A DNA stretch of 64,000 bases from NCBI RefSeq assembly GCF_000513135.1, contig NZ_BAUV01000006.1, positions 105,845-169,844 on the forward strand. The letters are read 5' to 3'. The stretch comes from Halalkalibacter akibai JCM 9157. Its GTDB lineage: Bacteria > Bacillota > Bacilli > Bacillales > Bacillaceae_D. Positions 42,639-52,598 of this stretch are shown one piece after another. Positions within the stretch are counted from its first letter, which is position 1; every line of letters starts with the position of its first letter. The notes under the pieces are model-generated. The model saw nothing but the letters and a program-made list of their open reading frames with translations, searched no databases and was not told the DNA's origin. The position numbers and the translations under genes are program-made.

Positions 42639-43637
42639 ATGAAACACCAGAAAAAATACCTGTGTTGGCTCTTATCCCTTATTGTTGTTTTAAGCATAAG
42701 CGCTTGTTCTTTTGGGGGAAGCAATCAGGAAACCATTCGCGTTTCCGAAGTAACACGATCGATATTCTACGCACCTTTTTACGCCGCTATCTCACAAGGT
42801 TTTTTTGAGGAAGAAGGAATTGACCTTGAACTTACAACAACTTGGGGCGGAGATAATACCATGACCTCTTTATTATCTGGAGGAGCTGATGTCGCTTTAG
42901 TCGGGGCTGAAACTTCGATTTATGTTTATGCCCAACAAGCTACCGATCCCGCGATTAACTTCGCTCAATTAACACAAACTGACGGCACTTTCTTAGTGTC
43001 ACGTGAAAAACTTGATTCGTTTACTTGGGAAGATTTAAAAGGAAGTACCTTTCTCGGACAGCGTAAGGGTGGGATGCCACAGATGGTTGGAGAACACGTA
43101 TTAAGATTGAATGATATTAATCCACATCAAGATTTAAACCTAATACAAAATATAGATTTCGGTAACATTCCAAGTGCTTTTGCCTCAGGTACAGGTGATT
43201 TCGTGCAACTTTTTGAGCCTCAAGCCACTCTTTTTGAAAACGAGGGCATCGGTCATATTGTTGCATCTTTTGGAACTGAATCAGGTACCGTCCCTTACAC
43301 AGTCTTTATGGCTAAACAAAGCTATATTAACGAAGAAGAAGAAAAGCTCATCGCTTTTACCCGCGCGTTGACAAAAGGTCAACAATGGGTCGATGAACAA
43401 CCTGTTGAAGTCGTTGCTGAAGCAATTGTCGATTTTTTTGAGGATACAGATGTTGAACTCGTTGCACAAGTAGTAGATCGCTATAAGTCACAGGGCTCTT
43501 ATGCAACCTCACCTCTTGTTCAACCAGAAGCCTGGGAGAATCTACAATTAATTATGGATGAATCCGGTGAGCTTCCTTTACAAGTTCAATATAGTGATCT
43601 CGTCAATACCTCAATTGCCGAAACTGTTTTAGATTAG
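42639..43637 (+). CDS. ytlA: ABC transporter substrate-binding lipoprotein YtlA
   Basis: 332 residues. Signal peptide with lipobox SISAC (lipidated C23). The mature protein is an NMT1/ThiY/SsuA-like solute receptor (PFYAAISQGFFEEEGIDLELTTTWGG near residue 45-70, LLSGGADVALVG near 90). This family binds small aromatic, sulfonate or pyrimidine-type ligands; the ligand here is unknown. First gene of a three-gene ABC importer, 12 bases before ytlC. No riboswitch is seen upstream. Ribosome site AAAGGAATG. Confidence 0.88.
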   Translation: MKHQKKYLCWLLSLIVVLSISACSFGGSNQETIRVSEVTRSIFYAPFYAAISQGFFEEEGIDLELTTTWGGDNTMTSLLSGGADVALVGAETSIYVYAQQATDPAINFAQLTQTDGTFLVSREKLDSFTWEDLKGSTFLGQRKGGMPQMVGEHVLRLNDINPHQDLNLIQNIDFGNIPSAFASGTGDFVQLFEPQATLFENEGIGHIVASFGTESGTVPYTVFMAKQSYINEEEEKLIAFTRALTKGQQWVDEQPVEVVAEAIVDFFEDTDVELVAQVVDRYKSQGSYATSPLVQPEAWENLQLIMDESGELPLQVQYSDLVNTSIAETVLD

Positions 43638-43649
43638 GAGGCATTCTAC

Positions 43650-44423
43650 ATGTCGATGTTACAATTACTAGAAGTTTCGATGGGTTATGTCTCTAAACGA
43701 GAAGCCACTTTAGCACTTGATAACATCTCCTTAACGGTCGAGGATGGAGAATTTATTTCGATCCTCGGCCCGAGTGGATGTGGAAAGACCACATTGCTCT
43801 CTATTATTTCAGGACTGCTTACACCGACTTCAGGTCAGGTCAAGCTAGGAGATCAATCTATCAAGGAAGCTAACTTAAATATTGGCTATATGCTGCAACA
43901 GGATTATTTATTTCCTTGGCGCACCATTGCTGATAATTTATTGCTCGGTCAAAAAATTCTAGGCATTTATAATGAGTCAACAAAGAATGAGGCATTAAAC
44001 TGGCTGAAGAAGCTTGGACTCGAAGATAAGAAAAACCTTTACCCCAATCAATTGTCTGGAGGAATGAGACAAAGAGTTGCGCTTGTTCGGATGCTTGCCA
44101 CAAATCCTTCTCTCATGTTGCTAGATGAGCCTTTTTCAGCCCTTGATTATCAAACCAAATTAAAACTTGAAGACCTTGTTTTTCAAACATTAAAAGCCGA
44201 GAAAAAAACAGCTGTTTTAGTAACCCATGATATTGGTGAAGCTATTGCGATGTCAGATCGCGTTGTCTTACTTTCACCAAGACCTGGGCGAATACACAGA
44301 GTATTTGAGATTCCAAAAGAAATTGCCCTTCTACTGCCTTTTGAAGCAAGACAACACGTAAATTTCAACGATCAATTTCAGCTTATTTGGAAGGAGATGG
44401 AGAGCCTTGCATCTGGAACTTGA
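43650..44423 (+). CDS. ytlC: ABC transporter ATP-binding protein YtlC
   Basis: 257 residues. Walker [11 protein letters not shown] at about 40-49, signature LSGGMRQR near 130, Walker B LMLLDEPF and the switch His in VTHDIGEA. Belongs to the nitrate/sulfonate/taurine-type (SsuB/ThiZ-like) ATPases. TAGGAGGC lies before the ATG. Overlaps the start of ytlD by 17 bases, so the two are translationally coupled. Confidence 0.9.
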   Translation: MSMLQLLEVSMGYVSKREATLALDNISLTVEDGEFISILGPSGCGKTTLLSIISGLLTPTSGQVKLGDQSIKEANLNIGYMLQQDYLFPWRTIADNLLLGQKILGIYNESTKNEALNWLKKLGLEDKKNLYPNQLSGGMRQRVALVRMLATNPSLMLLDEPFSALDYQTKLKLEDLVFQTLKAEKKTAVLVTHDIGEAIAMSDRVVLLSPRPGRIHRVFEIPKEIALLLPFEARQHVNFNDQFQLIWKEMESLASGT

Positions 44424-45207
44424 ACGTTTGCACAAAAAGCATCTTACTTCACTCAAAAAGGAAAACAGACGCGTCTTAACCGTCCAGTTAGGTATTTTAC
44501 TCTCCTTTTTTGCTTTTTGGGAATTAGCAGCGAGAAAACACTGGATTGATCCTTTATTATTTAGCATGCCCTCTAGAGTTTGGGAACTTTTCATTACACG
44601 AATCAGTGATGGCTCTTTACTTACACACACTTCGGTCACATTATTCGAGACTCTGCTTGGTTTTATGTTAGGTACTGGGATTGGAACACTGCTTGCCGCT
44701 TTACTATGGTGGTCTAGGTTTCTTTCTAAAGTGCTAGAACCTTATTTAGTCGTCCTGAACTCCATGCCTAAAGTCGCTCTTGGACCGATTTTAATCGTTG
44801 GGCTCGGACCAGGTTTTACATCCATTATTGCAATGGGCGCCTTAATTTCTGTTGTGATTACTACAATGGTTGTTTATACGGCGTTTCGTGAAGTTGATCC
44901 AAATTATTTAACCGTTATGAAAACTTTCCGTGCTTCTAAAAAGCAAACATTTCGCTATGTCATTTTTCCAGCGTCGTTTCCTACGATTATTTCCACATTG
45001 AAAGTAAATGTTGGTTTGGCTTGGGTTGGGGTAATTGTTGGGGAGTTTCTTGTGTCTAAACAAGGGCTTGGCTACTTAATTATCTATGGCTTCCAAGTAT
45101 TTAATTTCACCTTGGTTATAATGAGTTTATTAATCATTGCTGTTATCGCTACAGTGATGTATAAAGGTGTTGAACTATTAGAAAGACGTTTTTTAAAACG
45201 ATTTTAA
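44407..45207 (+). CDS. ytlD: ABC transporter permease YtlD
   Basis: 266 residues from a TTG start, inside the end of ytlC, preceded by GGAAGGAGATGG. About six membrane spans. The coupling-helix (EAA) loop is [31 protein letters not shown] near residues 155-190. Completes the YtlACD importer with the lipoprotein receptor and ATPase. Convergent with ytkD and sharing a hairpin at its end. Confidence 0.9.
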   Translation: MHLELERLHKKHLTSLKKENRRVLTVQLGILLSFFAFWELAARKHWIDPLLFSMPSRVWELFITRISDGSLLTHTSVTLFETLLGFMLGTGIGTLLAALLWWSRFLSKVLEPYLVVLNSMPKVALGPILIVGLGPGFTSIIAMGALISVVITTMVVYTAFREVDPNYLTVMKTFRASKKQTFRYVIFPASFPTIISTLKVNVGLAWVGVIVGEFLVSKQGLGYLIIYGFQVFNFTLVIMSLLIIAVIATVMYKGVELLERRFLKRF

Positions 45208-45208
45208 C

Positions 45209-45237
45209 CAAGATGAACTAGATAAGGTCCATCTTGG
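45209..45237. terminator. Hairpin between ytlD and ytkD
   Basis: CCAAGATG / CATCTTGG with a 13-base loop; overlaps the ytkD stop. T-rich on the plus side (CTATTTGTTTT). Confidence 0.65.
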
Positions 45238-45691
45238 CTATTTGTTTTAAGGTTAAAGGTAGGACCTCGTCTTGCATAACAAAGCTAAACGAGGCATCTG
45301 CCTTGATCGTTTCAGGAAGCAAATCCAGTAAAATCGGTCCTTTTGTCTCCATATAGTCGCTTTTCCTTTCAATCGACCCAATGTCAGCAAAAAAGATAGC
45401 TTTTACAAAAGAACTAGTCCCATCAAGAACTTCATACTGCCCAATATAAAATAAAGATTCTATTTCTGCTCCAGTTTCTTCCCAAACTTCCCGTTTGGCT
45501 GCGTCCAAAACAGACTCTCCTTTTTCCAGTTTCCCACCTGGAAACTCCAACCCTCTTATTGAATGATTTGTAAGTAACCACTTATCTAAATAACGGCAAA
45601 TGACCCAGACATGTTTAGGGTCCTCAACAAACTCATTTTGGTCAAATGTAATTCGTACAACACAATCATTTACATCTTTAAATTGATACAT
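45218..45691 (-). CDS. ytkD: Nudix hydrolase YtkD
   Basis: 157 residues. The Nudix box is GKLEKGESVLDAAKREVWEE followed by TGAEIE (G-x5-E-x7-REVxEE-x-G). B. subtilis YtkD hydrolyses 8-oxo-dGTP and other nucleoside triphosphates and protects spores and cells from oxidative mutagenesis. The LEFPGGK entry and the C-terminal acidic part match. In B. subtilis it is sigma-B and sporulation controlled; no such promoter is assigned here. Confidence 0.9.
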   Translation of the reverse strand: MYQFKDVNDCVVRITFDQNEFVEDPKHVWVICRYLDKWLLTNHSIRGLEFPGGKLEKGESVLDAAKREVWEETGAEIESLFYIGQYEVLDGTSSFVKAIFFADIGSIERKSDYMETKGPILLDLLPETIKADASFSFVMQDEVLPLTLKQIAKMDLI

Positions 45692-45758
45692 TTACAATTC
45701 GCCTCTTTTACAGTCGTTATAGTTATTATAACGTTGAATAGCTAGAAGCGGAAACGTT

Positions 45759-46970
45759 TTAACCCCAAGTTGGTTTGATTGGATCTTCTGGTTTGATAAA
45801 TAACAGGACGATAAGAAGAGCAACCAAACACAATAAAGAATTCAGAAAGAACATAAAGAAATGCGATGACTTCATTAATACGGCAAAAATCGGTGGACCT
45901 AAGGCAACTCCCAGAAATCGCATTGAACTATATAAAGAGGAAATCGTTCCTCTCTGCTCCATTTCTATCCCTTCTGTCACAAGTGCATCTAGACATGGTA
46001 ATGCAATTCCGATCCCAACCCCGCTCGCAAAAATACAAGTTAACAGTAAATAGATGTCCTTTGAAAATGAAACCGTAAATATTGCTATAGTTAAAATTCC
46101 TAACCCTGCTACGGTATACCATTTCATTTTTTGTTTATCTTGGCCAATTACTTTCCCAGTTGCAAAAGAAGCAAAACATAGCGCAGCAAGTGGAATCGCT
46201 AAAATGATCCCTTTCTTAACTCCTTCTATTTGAAACTCATCTTCAAGCATGGTCGATAAATAAAATAAAACACCAAAAATAACAAGCATTAAAATACCAC
46301 CAATAATAAAGACAGCATAAAGCCATCTTCCTTCACGCTTGAATATTTTTTTGGTTGTTTTTATAAATTGTTTAAATCCAACAGGTTTACCACTCATTGG
46401 TGGAACCTTCACTAAAAAAACAAGTGCAAGAATTGAAATTAAACATAGAATTGGTATGGAAAGTAATGGAATATACCAAACAATAAGTGCAAGTGCTGCT
46501 CCTAAAATAGGACTCAACACTTTTCCCAAAGTATTGGCAGTCTCAATCATTCCTAATCCTTTACTCACATCATTTTGATCCGTATACATATCACCCACTA
46601 ATGGTAAGACGATAGGCATTGCTCCTGCCGCCCCTACACCTTGCAAAACTCTTCCAAATATCATCATCCCATAAGGACTGTCCATTTGCCAGCCAGCAAA
46701 ACCAGCAATAAAGCCCCCGATACCAGCCAATATTAAGCTTGGGATGATTACTTTCTTTCTTCCGACGTGGTCAGAAATATATCCTGCAATGGGAATGCAA
46801 AGGATTGCCACTACTGAATAGACCGTGATAAGCATGCTAACTTGAAAAGCACTAATTCCAAGTGCCCTTTCTATTTCAGGTAATACTGGAATAAGCATTG
46901 AATTACCTAACGTCATCACTAGTGGTATGGAAGAAATTGAGAAAATCGCCCATTTGTCTTTTCCTTGCAT
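45759..46970 (-). CDS. MFS multidrug-type transporter (DHA1 family)
   Basis: 403 residues, twelve membrane spans. Start at 46970 (MQGKDKWAIFSI) is chosen because GGGGGAGCC precedes it; nine earlier codons are possible. MFS motif A is GYISDHVGRKKVII near residue 65 and motif C-like GRVLQGVGAAGAMPIVLP near 110, typical of drug/proton antiporters of 12 spans. Substrate unknown. Not assigned to a named yt gene. Lies upstream of ytkD on the same strand with a 67-base gap. Confidence 0.83.
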   Translation of the reverse strand: MQGKDKWAIFSISSIPLVMTLGNSMLIPVLPEIERALGISAFQVSMLITVYSVVAILCIPIAGYISDHVGRKKVIIPSLILAGIGGFIAGFAGWQMDSPYGMMIFGRVLQGVGAAGAMPIVLPLVGDMYTDQNDVSKGLGMIETANTLGKVLSPILGAALALIVWYIPLLSIPILCLISILALVFLVKVPPMSGKPVGFKQFIKTTKKIFKREGRWLYAVFIIGGILMLVIFGVLFYLSTMLEDEFQIEGVKKGIILAIPLAALCFASFATGKVIGQDKQKMKWYTVAGLGILTIAIFTVSFSKDIYLLLTCIFASGVGIGIALPCLDALVTEGIEMEQRGTISSLYSSMRFLGVALGPPIFAVLMKSSHFFMFFLNSLLCLVALLIVLLFIKPEDPIKPTWG

Positions 46971-47175
46971 GTAAGGCTCCCCCATTCCTAACATCAAAAT
47001 AAGTACCTTGTTAGTATGGGAAAGACGCCCCTGATTATACTTGATGAAAATTCTGGCTTTTGGTGTGTTTGAAGGAATAATATGTGTAATCGCTTTCGGT
47101 TTACTATTTAATTATTTATTAGGCTTAAGAAAGACTTTTATAACTTGGGTGGTTCTTTACAGGCAAAATTAAACT

Positions 47176-47670
47176 TTATTGAAGTTTATATAATCCACTT
47201 TGCTGAATAGAACGATAGATCGAACCTAATGCTGACTGTGGGTGTGCTTTTAGATTTTCCATTCTTGTCTTAAATTCCTCTAGGAGTGCTTCCTCTGAGA
47301 AGCCTCGACTAACTAGATCCTTTAACACATCTTCGATCACATCGTCTTTTTTCACAGCAAGTTTCGCCTCAAGTAGTACACTAATTTTACTATTAGACAA
47401 TGAGGTTATTGATTGCACACTTGTAATCATTGCAGCGGGATGATTGTCTTTACTTGTAATGACAACGTCAACTAAAATATGTTCTTCTTTTTCTTTAACA
47501 CGCTGAAAGAATTCAGCATAATCTTCGCTCACTACAGCCTCTATGTACCACATTTGTTTTTGGTTTTCCATATTTATAATTAACCCGTCTTCGATTGGCA
47601 CCATTTTTTGATGGACGTTTCCATCTTTTCCTTCAAGCAGGCTGATTGAATAAAGCTTAAATGTTTTCAT
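47176..47670 (-). CDS. YwpF-like protein
   Basis: 164 residues starting MKTFKLYSISLLEGK, soluble, no catalytic motif. The N-terminal beta-rich part and the C-terminal helical part (IEDVLKDLVSRGFSEEALLEEFKTRM, read in pieces) fit the YwpF-like family as I recall it. The family has no established function. Ribosome site AAAGGGGCG. A spare 200-base region towards the MFS gene contains no convincing gene. Confidence 0.5.
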   Translation of the reverse strand: MKTFKLYSISLLEGKDGNVHQKMVPIEDGLIINMENQKQMWYIEAVVSEDYAEFFQRVKEKEEHILVDVVITSKDNHPAAMITSVQSITSLSNSKISVLLEAKLAVKKDDVIEDVLKDLVSRGFSEEALLEEFKTRMENLKAHPQSALGSIYRSIQQSGLYKLQ

Positions 47671-47789
47671 GTAAAAACGCCCCTTTCTTTTCTTCTATTA
47701 AATCATATCAAACGCTCATTTCAAAAAAATAAAAAAGATTTCCTAACAAGCTGATACAATTAGCTTTTATAGAAAATCTTATACATGGA

Positions 47790-47936
47790 TTATGAACTTT
47801 TTACTTTTTGAAAAAACGATTCATATTGTTTCTCTTGAATCCATTTTATGAGTTCCACTTCTTCTTTTGTTAGTTCTCTCCCAAGCTTACATTTACATTC
47901 GTTAATAAGTTCCATATAAAGGTTTTCTATTGGCAT
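47790..47936 (-). CDS. 48-residue hypothetical protein
   Basis: Reads MPIENLYMELINECKCKLGRE, then an amphipathic helix (TKEEVELIKWIQEKQYE) and a lysine-serine end. Two cysteines in CKC. AAAGGAG lies upstream, 12 bases from the ATG, slightly far. Next to sda and of similar size and helix content, so a small regulatory protein is plausible, but I do not recognise the family. Confidence 0.5.
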   Translation of the reverse strand: MPIENLYMELINECKCKLGRELTKEEVELIKWIQEKQYESFFQKVKSS

Positions 47937-48058
47937 AAAGTAAATGTTCTCCTTTGTCGAATTTCACTGTAATGAGCTAAAGCTTCCCTCATGTATTATA
48001 CTTTATCTATTATTACTGTTTTTCTACAAAAAAGAAAGGGATTCCTTCTTAAAAATTG

Positions 48059-48211
48059 TTAAATTAATACTTTTTTAAATTTACAATAGTTTACAGCGTT
48101 CTCCCGGTCCATTATCTCGTTTCTTAATAGCTGTATAAAATCATTTTCTAGATTTAATTCAACCGCCCGTTTATATGCTTCAAGTAATACGTTGTATTCC
48201 AACCTTTCCAT
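48059..48211 (-). CDS. sda: Sporulation histidine kinase inhibitor Sda
   Basis: 50 residues. The sequence L-E-Y-N-V-L-L-E-A-Y-K-R-A-V-E-L-N-L, then DFIQLLRNEIMDR, follows the Sda pattern (LSDELLIESYFKATEMNL..DFIELIENEI in B. subtilis): a helical hairpin that binds KinA/KinB and blocks phosphorelay entry when replication is perturbed. The C-terminus is longer and different from B. subtilis. It starts 29 bases after patB on the same strand; no DnaA box is seen in that gap, unlike the DnaA-controlled sda of B. subtilis, so expression may come from patB. Confidence 0.85.
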   Translation of the reverse strand: MERLEYNVLLEAYKRAVELNLENDFIQLLRNEIMDRENAVNYCKFKKVLI

Positions 48212-48240
48212 TTCCTGCTTTCACCGCACTTATAAAATTT

Positions 48241-49419
48241 TTAAAAACCCTTTTGGTCATATGCATTCTTCATACGATTAAGACCCTCTTCTAAAGTCGC
48301 TCTTGGACAAGCTAAATTAATTCGTTCAAAGTCTTTTCCTTCGTCACCAAAAATGGAACCAGGATTTAATGCTACCTGAGCGTCCTCAATCAACCATTTT
48401 TTCCGTTCTGCTGGACTTAAAGGCAAGTTTGAACATTCCAACCAAAGAAGATACGTTCCTTCTGAATCCATCACACGTAACTTTGGCATATGATCATTCA
48501 CATAATTTTTAACAAACTCAAAGTTTTCTTCAACATAATTCATTAACTCTTCTAACCATTGTTCCCCGTGATTATAAGCTGCTTCAGTCGCTGCTTCTGC
48601 AAAGGAGTTCGTCATGTTCGCAAAAGAGTTCGAGAGATGATTGGTTAGCTTCGTTCGCAATAGCTTATTTTCGACAACAACATAAGAAGTCTGAATTCCC
48701 GCTAAGTTGAACGTTTTGCTAGGCGCTAGACAGGTAAAAGTTCGCTCAGCTGCATCCTCACTTACTGAGGCAAACGGAACGTGCTTTTGTCCTTTAAAAA
48801 GCAAATCAGCATGAATCTCATCTGAAACAACTAACAAGTCGTATTTTCGACAAACTTCTGCTAACGCTTGTAGTTCCTCTTTTTTCCAAACGCGACCGAC
48901 TGGATTATGGGGATGACAAACCACAATCATCTTTGTTTTTTCAGTAATGACTGACTCTAAGTGATCAAGATCCATCTCATAACGCTCACCATCAAAAGCT
49001 AGAGGATTTCTGATGAGCTCTCGGTTGTTTTTGTTTACAACGTCATAAAACGGGTAGTAAACAGGAGTTTGGATAATAACTTGGTCTTCAGGCTCTGTAA
49101 AAGCTTGAATAATATAACTGATTGTTGGGACGATTCCTGCTGTATAAATCAAAGAATTTGTCTCAATTTTCCAATCATATCTTCTTGAAAGCCAACTTTG
49201 AACAGCTTGATCAACAGAAGTGGAATGAGCTGGATAGCCAAAGATCCCATGCTCGACAACCTCATGTAAAGCTTGTAACACTTCTTGCGGTGCTCGAAAA
49301 TCCATATCCGCTACCCACATCGGCAAAAGATTTTCACCACCGAAACGCTGCTTAGTCATATCCCACTTCAAAGAATTAGTTCCGCGTCTTTGTATTACTT
49401 CATTAAAACGTTCACTCAT
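48241..49419 (-). CDS. PatB/MalY family C-S lyase or aminotransferase
   Basis: 392 residues, fold type I PLP enzyme. PLP-binding lysine K235 in APSKTFNLAG, NPVGR near 172-176 and DEIHADL near 200. The N-terminus IQRRGTNSLKWD and MWVADMDF are signatures of the MalY/PatB cystathionine beta-lyase group, which cleaves cystathionine or cysteine conjugates and may repress maltose genes in E. coli. Ribosome site GGAAGG. Followed closely by sda. Confidence 0.88.
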   Translation of the reverse strand: MSERFNEVIQRRGTNSLKWDMTKQRFGGENLLPMWVADMDFRAPQEVLQALHEVVEHGIFGYPAHSTSVDQAVQSWLSRRYDWKIETNSLIYTAGIVPTISYIIQAFTEPEDQVIIQTPVYYPFYDVVNKNNRELIRNPLAFDGERYEMDLDHLESVITEKTKMIVVCHPHNPVGRVWKKEELQALAEVCRKYDLLVVSDEIHADLLFKGQKHVPFASVSEDAAERTFTCLAPSKTFNLAGIQTSYVVVENKLLRTKLTNHLSNSFANMTNSFAEAATEAAYNHGEQWLEELMNYVEENFEFVKNYVNDHMPKLRVMDSEGTYLLWLECSNLPLSPAERKKWLIEDAQVALNPGSIFGDEGKDFERINLACPRATLEEGLNRMKNAYDQKGF

Positions 49420-49564
49420 TGCCCTACACTTCCTTCCTAAATTACACGTACCTCCATTTAATGATTTTTCTGTCTTTAGGTCAATACATACTATTCAACG
49501 AAAAATTTGTAAATTCCTCTCTTTTAGACAAATTAATTTGAGCTTTTTTGTTGGATTAATGACT

Positions 49565-50125
49565 TTATTGGAATAACATCACACCAAATATAACAATTAT
49601 GCTTCCCATAATCATTAAAACAATATTTTGTGTTATACGATCTGCCCTGAAATCTCTTTGAACAATATTAGAAGTTCTTGTATCCATTTTTCGGCTATTT
49701 AAATAAAGCTGAATATTATTAAGAAAAAATAAAAAAACAGCAAAAACAATCATAAACCAATAAGAGAAAGGCAAATCGAAATTGTTATTCAAAGCACTAC
49801 TTAAAACAAAAACGAGAAAATACAAACAAACGCTTAATATCATACTCGTTAATTGATTTCTCTTCTGTTTAACCCACTCTGTCCCTAACTTTTCCTTCTC
49901 GTAAGACCGCAAGTCATTTAGCCACGAAAATGGTCTCCATTTTTTTTCAGACAAATCAAACCATATACAAATTGCCTGTATCCCATTTAAAACGATCACA
50001 GTAAAAAATATGAATCTAATATTAACCGAATGATAAAAATAGAAAATAAATAACACAATTAGAGCGGCTGTAATCACATTCATTAACACCGCTTCCTTAA
50101 AACGCCACTGTTTTAATTGCTCCAT
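49565..50125 (-). CDS. Hypothetical membrane protein, four to five spans
   Basis: 186 residues. ATG at 50125 follows AAGGAGGAG. Hydrophobic segments at about 12-30, 33-50, 90-110, 120-138 and 165-183, with charged loops KKWRPFSWLNDLRSYEKEK and YLNSRKMDTRTSNIVQRD. Resembles no family I can name. Divergent from the ABC-F gene and 140 bases upstream of patB on the same strand. Confidence 0.65.
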   Translation of the reverse strand: MEQLKQWRFKEAVLMNVITAALIVLFIFYFYHSVNIRFIFFTVIVLNGIQAICIWFDLSEKKWRPFSWLNDLRSYEKEKLGTEWVKQKRNQLTSMILSVCLYFLVFVLSSALNNNFDLPFSYWFMIVFAVFLFFLNNIQLYLNSRKMDTRTSNIVQRDFRADRITQNIVLMIMGSIIVIFGVMLFQ

Positions 50126-50297
50126 CAAACTCCTCCTTAGGCCTTTTATAAAACCATATCATAAAACGCTTATAAATTGGGTAATTAAGGAAATTCATTC
50201 AGTAATTTATTGTTTTTCTAAAGGCGACATGCCTTCATTCTTATGATAAGATGATAAAAGCAAAAAACCCACTTTATTTAGAGGATAGGTGTTTTAC

Positions 50298-51851
50298 ATG
50301 AGTGTGTTAACGGTTAAAAACTTAAGCCATGGTTTTGGCGATCGTGCCATTTTCCAGGATGTCTCTTTCCGGTTATTAAAAGGAGAGCACATCGGTTTAA
50401 TCGGGGCAAATGGCGAAGGTAAATCAACTTTTATGAATATCATTACTGGTAAGTTAATGCCAGATGAAGGAAAGGTCGAATGGTCGAAAAAAGTTCGCGT
50501 TGGCTATTTAGATCAGCATACCGTGTTAGAACGTGGAATGACGATTCGAGACGTGTTAAAAAGCGCCTTTCAATATATGTTTGATATGGAAGCAGAAATG
50601 ACAGCCTTGTACGACAAAATGGGAGATGCGACTCCTGAAGAACTTGAGAAGATGCTTGAGGAAGTCGGTGTGATTCAAGATACTTTGACGAACAATGATT
50701 TCTATACCATTGATGCAAAAGTCGAAGAAACGGCACGCGGACTTGGATTAGAAGAAATTGGTCTTGATCGTGATGTAACAGACTTGAGCGGAGGCCAAAG
50801 AACTAAAGTACTTCTAGCGAAACTGTTACTAGAGAAGCCAGATATTCTGCTTTTGGACGAGCCTACCAACTATTTAGATGAACAACATATTGAATGGTTG
50901 AAGCGTTATTTACAAGAATACGAAAATGCCTTTATCTTAATCTCGCATGACATTCCGTTTTTAAATAGTGTTATTAATTTAATTTATCATATGGAAAATC
51001 AAGAGTTAAACCGTTATGTCGGTGACTATCAGCATTTCCAAGACGTTCATCAAATGAAAAAGCAGCAACTTGAAGCTGCTTATAAAAAACAACAACAAGA
51101 AGTGGCACAGCTTAAAGACTTCGTTGCGCGAAATAAAGCACGAGTTTCAACTCGGAATATGGCGATGTCTCGTCAAAAGAAACTAGATAAAATGGATATG
51201 ATTGAGCTAGCTCATGAAAAACCGAAGCCACAATTTAATTTCAAAGAAGCGAGAACGGCAAGTAAATATATTTTTGAAACGAAGGATTTAGTGATTGGCT
51301 ATGATGAGCCCCTCTCTCGTCCTCTTAATTTGAAAATGGAACGTGGCCAAAAAATTGCGCTTGTCGGTGCCAACGGAATCGGTAAAACGACCTTACTAAA
51401 AAGTATTCTTGGTATTAATCCACCTGTCTCAGGTTCGATTGAGCGCGGCGATTATCAAGAGATTGGTTACTTTGAACAGGAAGCCAAGACTCCAGACAAA
51501 ACTTGTATTGAAGAAGTTTGGGAAGAGTTCCCTTCCCTCACTCAAGCTGAGGTTCGCTCGGCACTAGCTAAATGCGGTTTAACAACAAAGCATATTGAAA
51601 GTAAAATCATTGTGTTAAGTGGTGGAGAAAAAGCTAAAGTTCGCTTATGTAAGCTAATCAATCGCGAAACCAATATTTTATTATTTGATGAGCCTACTAA
51701 CCACTTGGATATTGATGCTAAAGAAGAGCTAAAACGTGCCTTGAAAGCTTATAAAGGTAGTATTCTTCTTATTAGTCATGAACCTGAATTTTACCAAGAT
51801 GTCGTGACCGATGTTTGGAATTGTGAATCTTGGACAACGAAATTAGTATAA
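50298..51851 (+). CDS. ABC-F family ATPase, YkpA/YbiT type
   Basis: 517 residues with two ABC domains and no membrane spans. Walker A motifs GANGEGKST (36-44) and GANGIGKTT (about 355-363), signatures LSGGQRTK and LSGGEKAK, Walker B LLLDEPTNYLD and LFDEPTNHLD. The interdomain linker (about 240-300) is long, glutamine/lysine rich and coiled-coil, as in translation factors of the ABC-F group that act at the ribosomal E site. Start at 50298 follows GAGGATAGG. Closest in form to B. subtilis YkpA. A role in ribosome regulation rather than transport is inferred. Confidence 0.88.
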   Translation: MSVLTVKNLSHGFGDRAIFQDVSFRLLKGEHIGLIGANGEGKSTFMNIITGKLMPDEGKVEWSKKVRVGYLDQHTVLERGMTIRDVLKSAFQYMFDMEAEMTALYDKMGDATPEELEKMLEEVGVIQDTLTNNDFYTIDAKVEETARGLGLEEIGLDRDVTDLSGGQRTKVLLAKLLLEKPDILLLDEPTNYLDEQHIEWLKRYLQEYENAFILISHDIPFLNSVINLIYHMENQELNRYVGDYQHFQDVHQMKKQQLEAAYKKQQQEVAQLKDFVARNKARVSTRNMAMSRQKKLDKMDMIELAHEKPKPQFNFKEARTASKYIFETKDLVIGYDEPLSRPLNLKMERGQKIALVGANGIGKTTLLKSILGINPPVSGSIERGDYQEIGYFEQEAKTPDKTCIEEVWEEFPSLTQAEVRSALAKCGLTTKHIESKIIVLSGGEKAKVRLCKLINRETNILLFDEPTNHLDIDAKEELKRALKAYKGSILLISHEPEFYQDVVTDVWNCESWTTKLV

Positions 51852-51875
51852 CGTTATAAATAGAAAAGCAATGCT

Positions 51876-51936
51876 TCAGGGGTATCCCAACTGGTATAAA
51901 ACAACCTTTTGGGGTAGCCCTCTCATAATTTTTTAG
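51876..51936 (+). terminator. Terminator-like hairpin between the ABC-F gene and dgk
   Basis: AGGGGTATCCCAA / TTGGGGTAGCCCT imperfect 13-bp stem (two mismatches), followed by TAATTTTTT just before the dgk ribosome site. Confidence 0.65.
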
Positions 51937-51945
51937 GAGGCACGT

Positions 51946-52598
51946 ATGAATAACATCCCCTTTATCGCGGTAGAAGGACCGATTGGTGTAGGCAAGACTT
52001 CTTTGGCTAAAGCCATTTCCGCTCATTATCAATATCATCTCTTAAAAGAAATTGTTGATGAGAACCCTTTTCTCTCGAAATTCTATGAAAATATTGAAGA
52101 TGGAGTTTTCAAACAGAGATGTTCTTCTTATGTAATCGCTATAAACAATTAGAAGATATAAAGAAAAACTTTCTTGAGAAAAAAATCCCTGCTGTTGCCG
52201 ATTATCACGTTTATAAAAATATTATTTTTGCTAAAAGAACATTAACTGAGAACCAATATGTGAAATATAAAAGCATCTATGATATTCTAACTGCTGATAT
52301 GCCAAAACCGAATCTAATTATTTATTTACACGCAAGTCTGCCAACTCTTCTGAACCGTATTGAAATGAGAGGAAGAGAAATGGAACAAAAGATGGATCCA
52401 CGTTATCTGGAGCAGTTATCGGAGGATTATGAGACCGCAATGGACAATTGGGCTTCTCTCTATCCAGAAACGCCTATTATTCGAATAAATGGCGATGAAT
52501 ATGACTTTGTAAAACAGGAAAAAGACTTAAATGACATTTTATCTCTACTAGATCATTACTGGCAAAAAGGAGCGACTCGCTTTGAATCTACGTGCTAA
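51946..52598 (+). pseudogene. dgk: Deoxyguanosine kinase, split by a one-base deletion
   Basis: ATG at 51946 follows TAGGAGGC and reads MNNIPFIAVEGPIGVGKTSLAKA (P-loop at residues 9-17). The frame is lost after NIED: the DNA reads GAAGATGGAGT where GAAGATTGGAGT restores N-I-E-D-W-S-F. The rest, MFFLCNRYKQLEDIKKNF and RIEMRGREMEQ (LID-type Arg), continues in the next frame to 52598. Restored length is about 217 residues, the normal size of Bacillus dGuo/dAdo kinase for deoxypurine salvage. The stop overlaps the start of dck by 17 bases, the usual coupled dgk-dck pair. Confidence 0.88.

Noticed and set aside
47044..47172. 43-codon plus-strand frame, hydrophobic
   Set aside because: No ribosome site, short, and it ends against the YwpF-like gene; kept out for lack of support.
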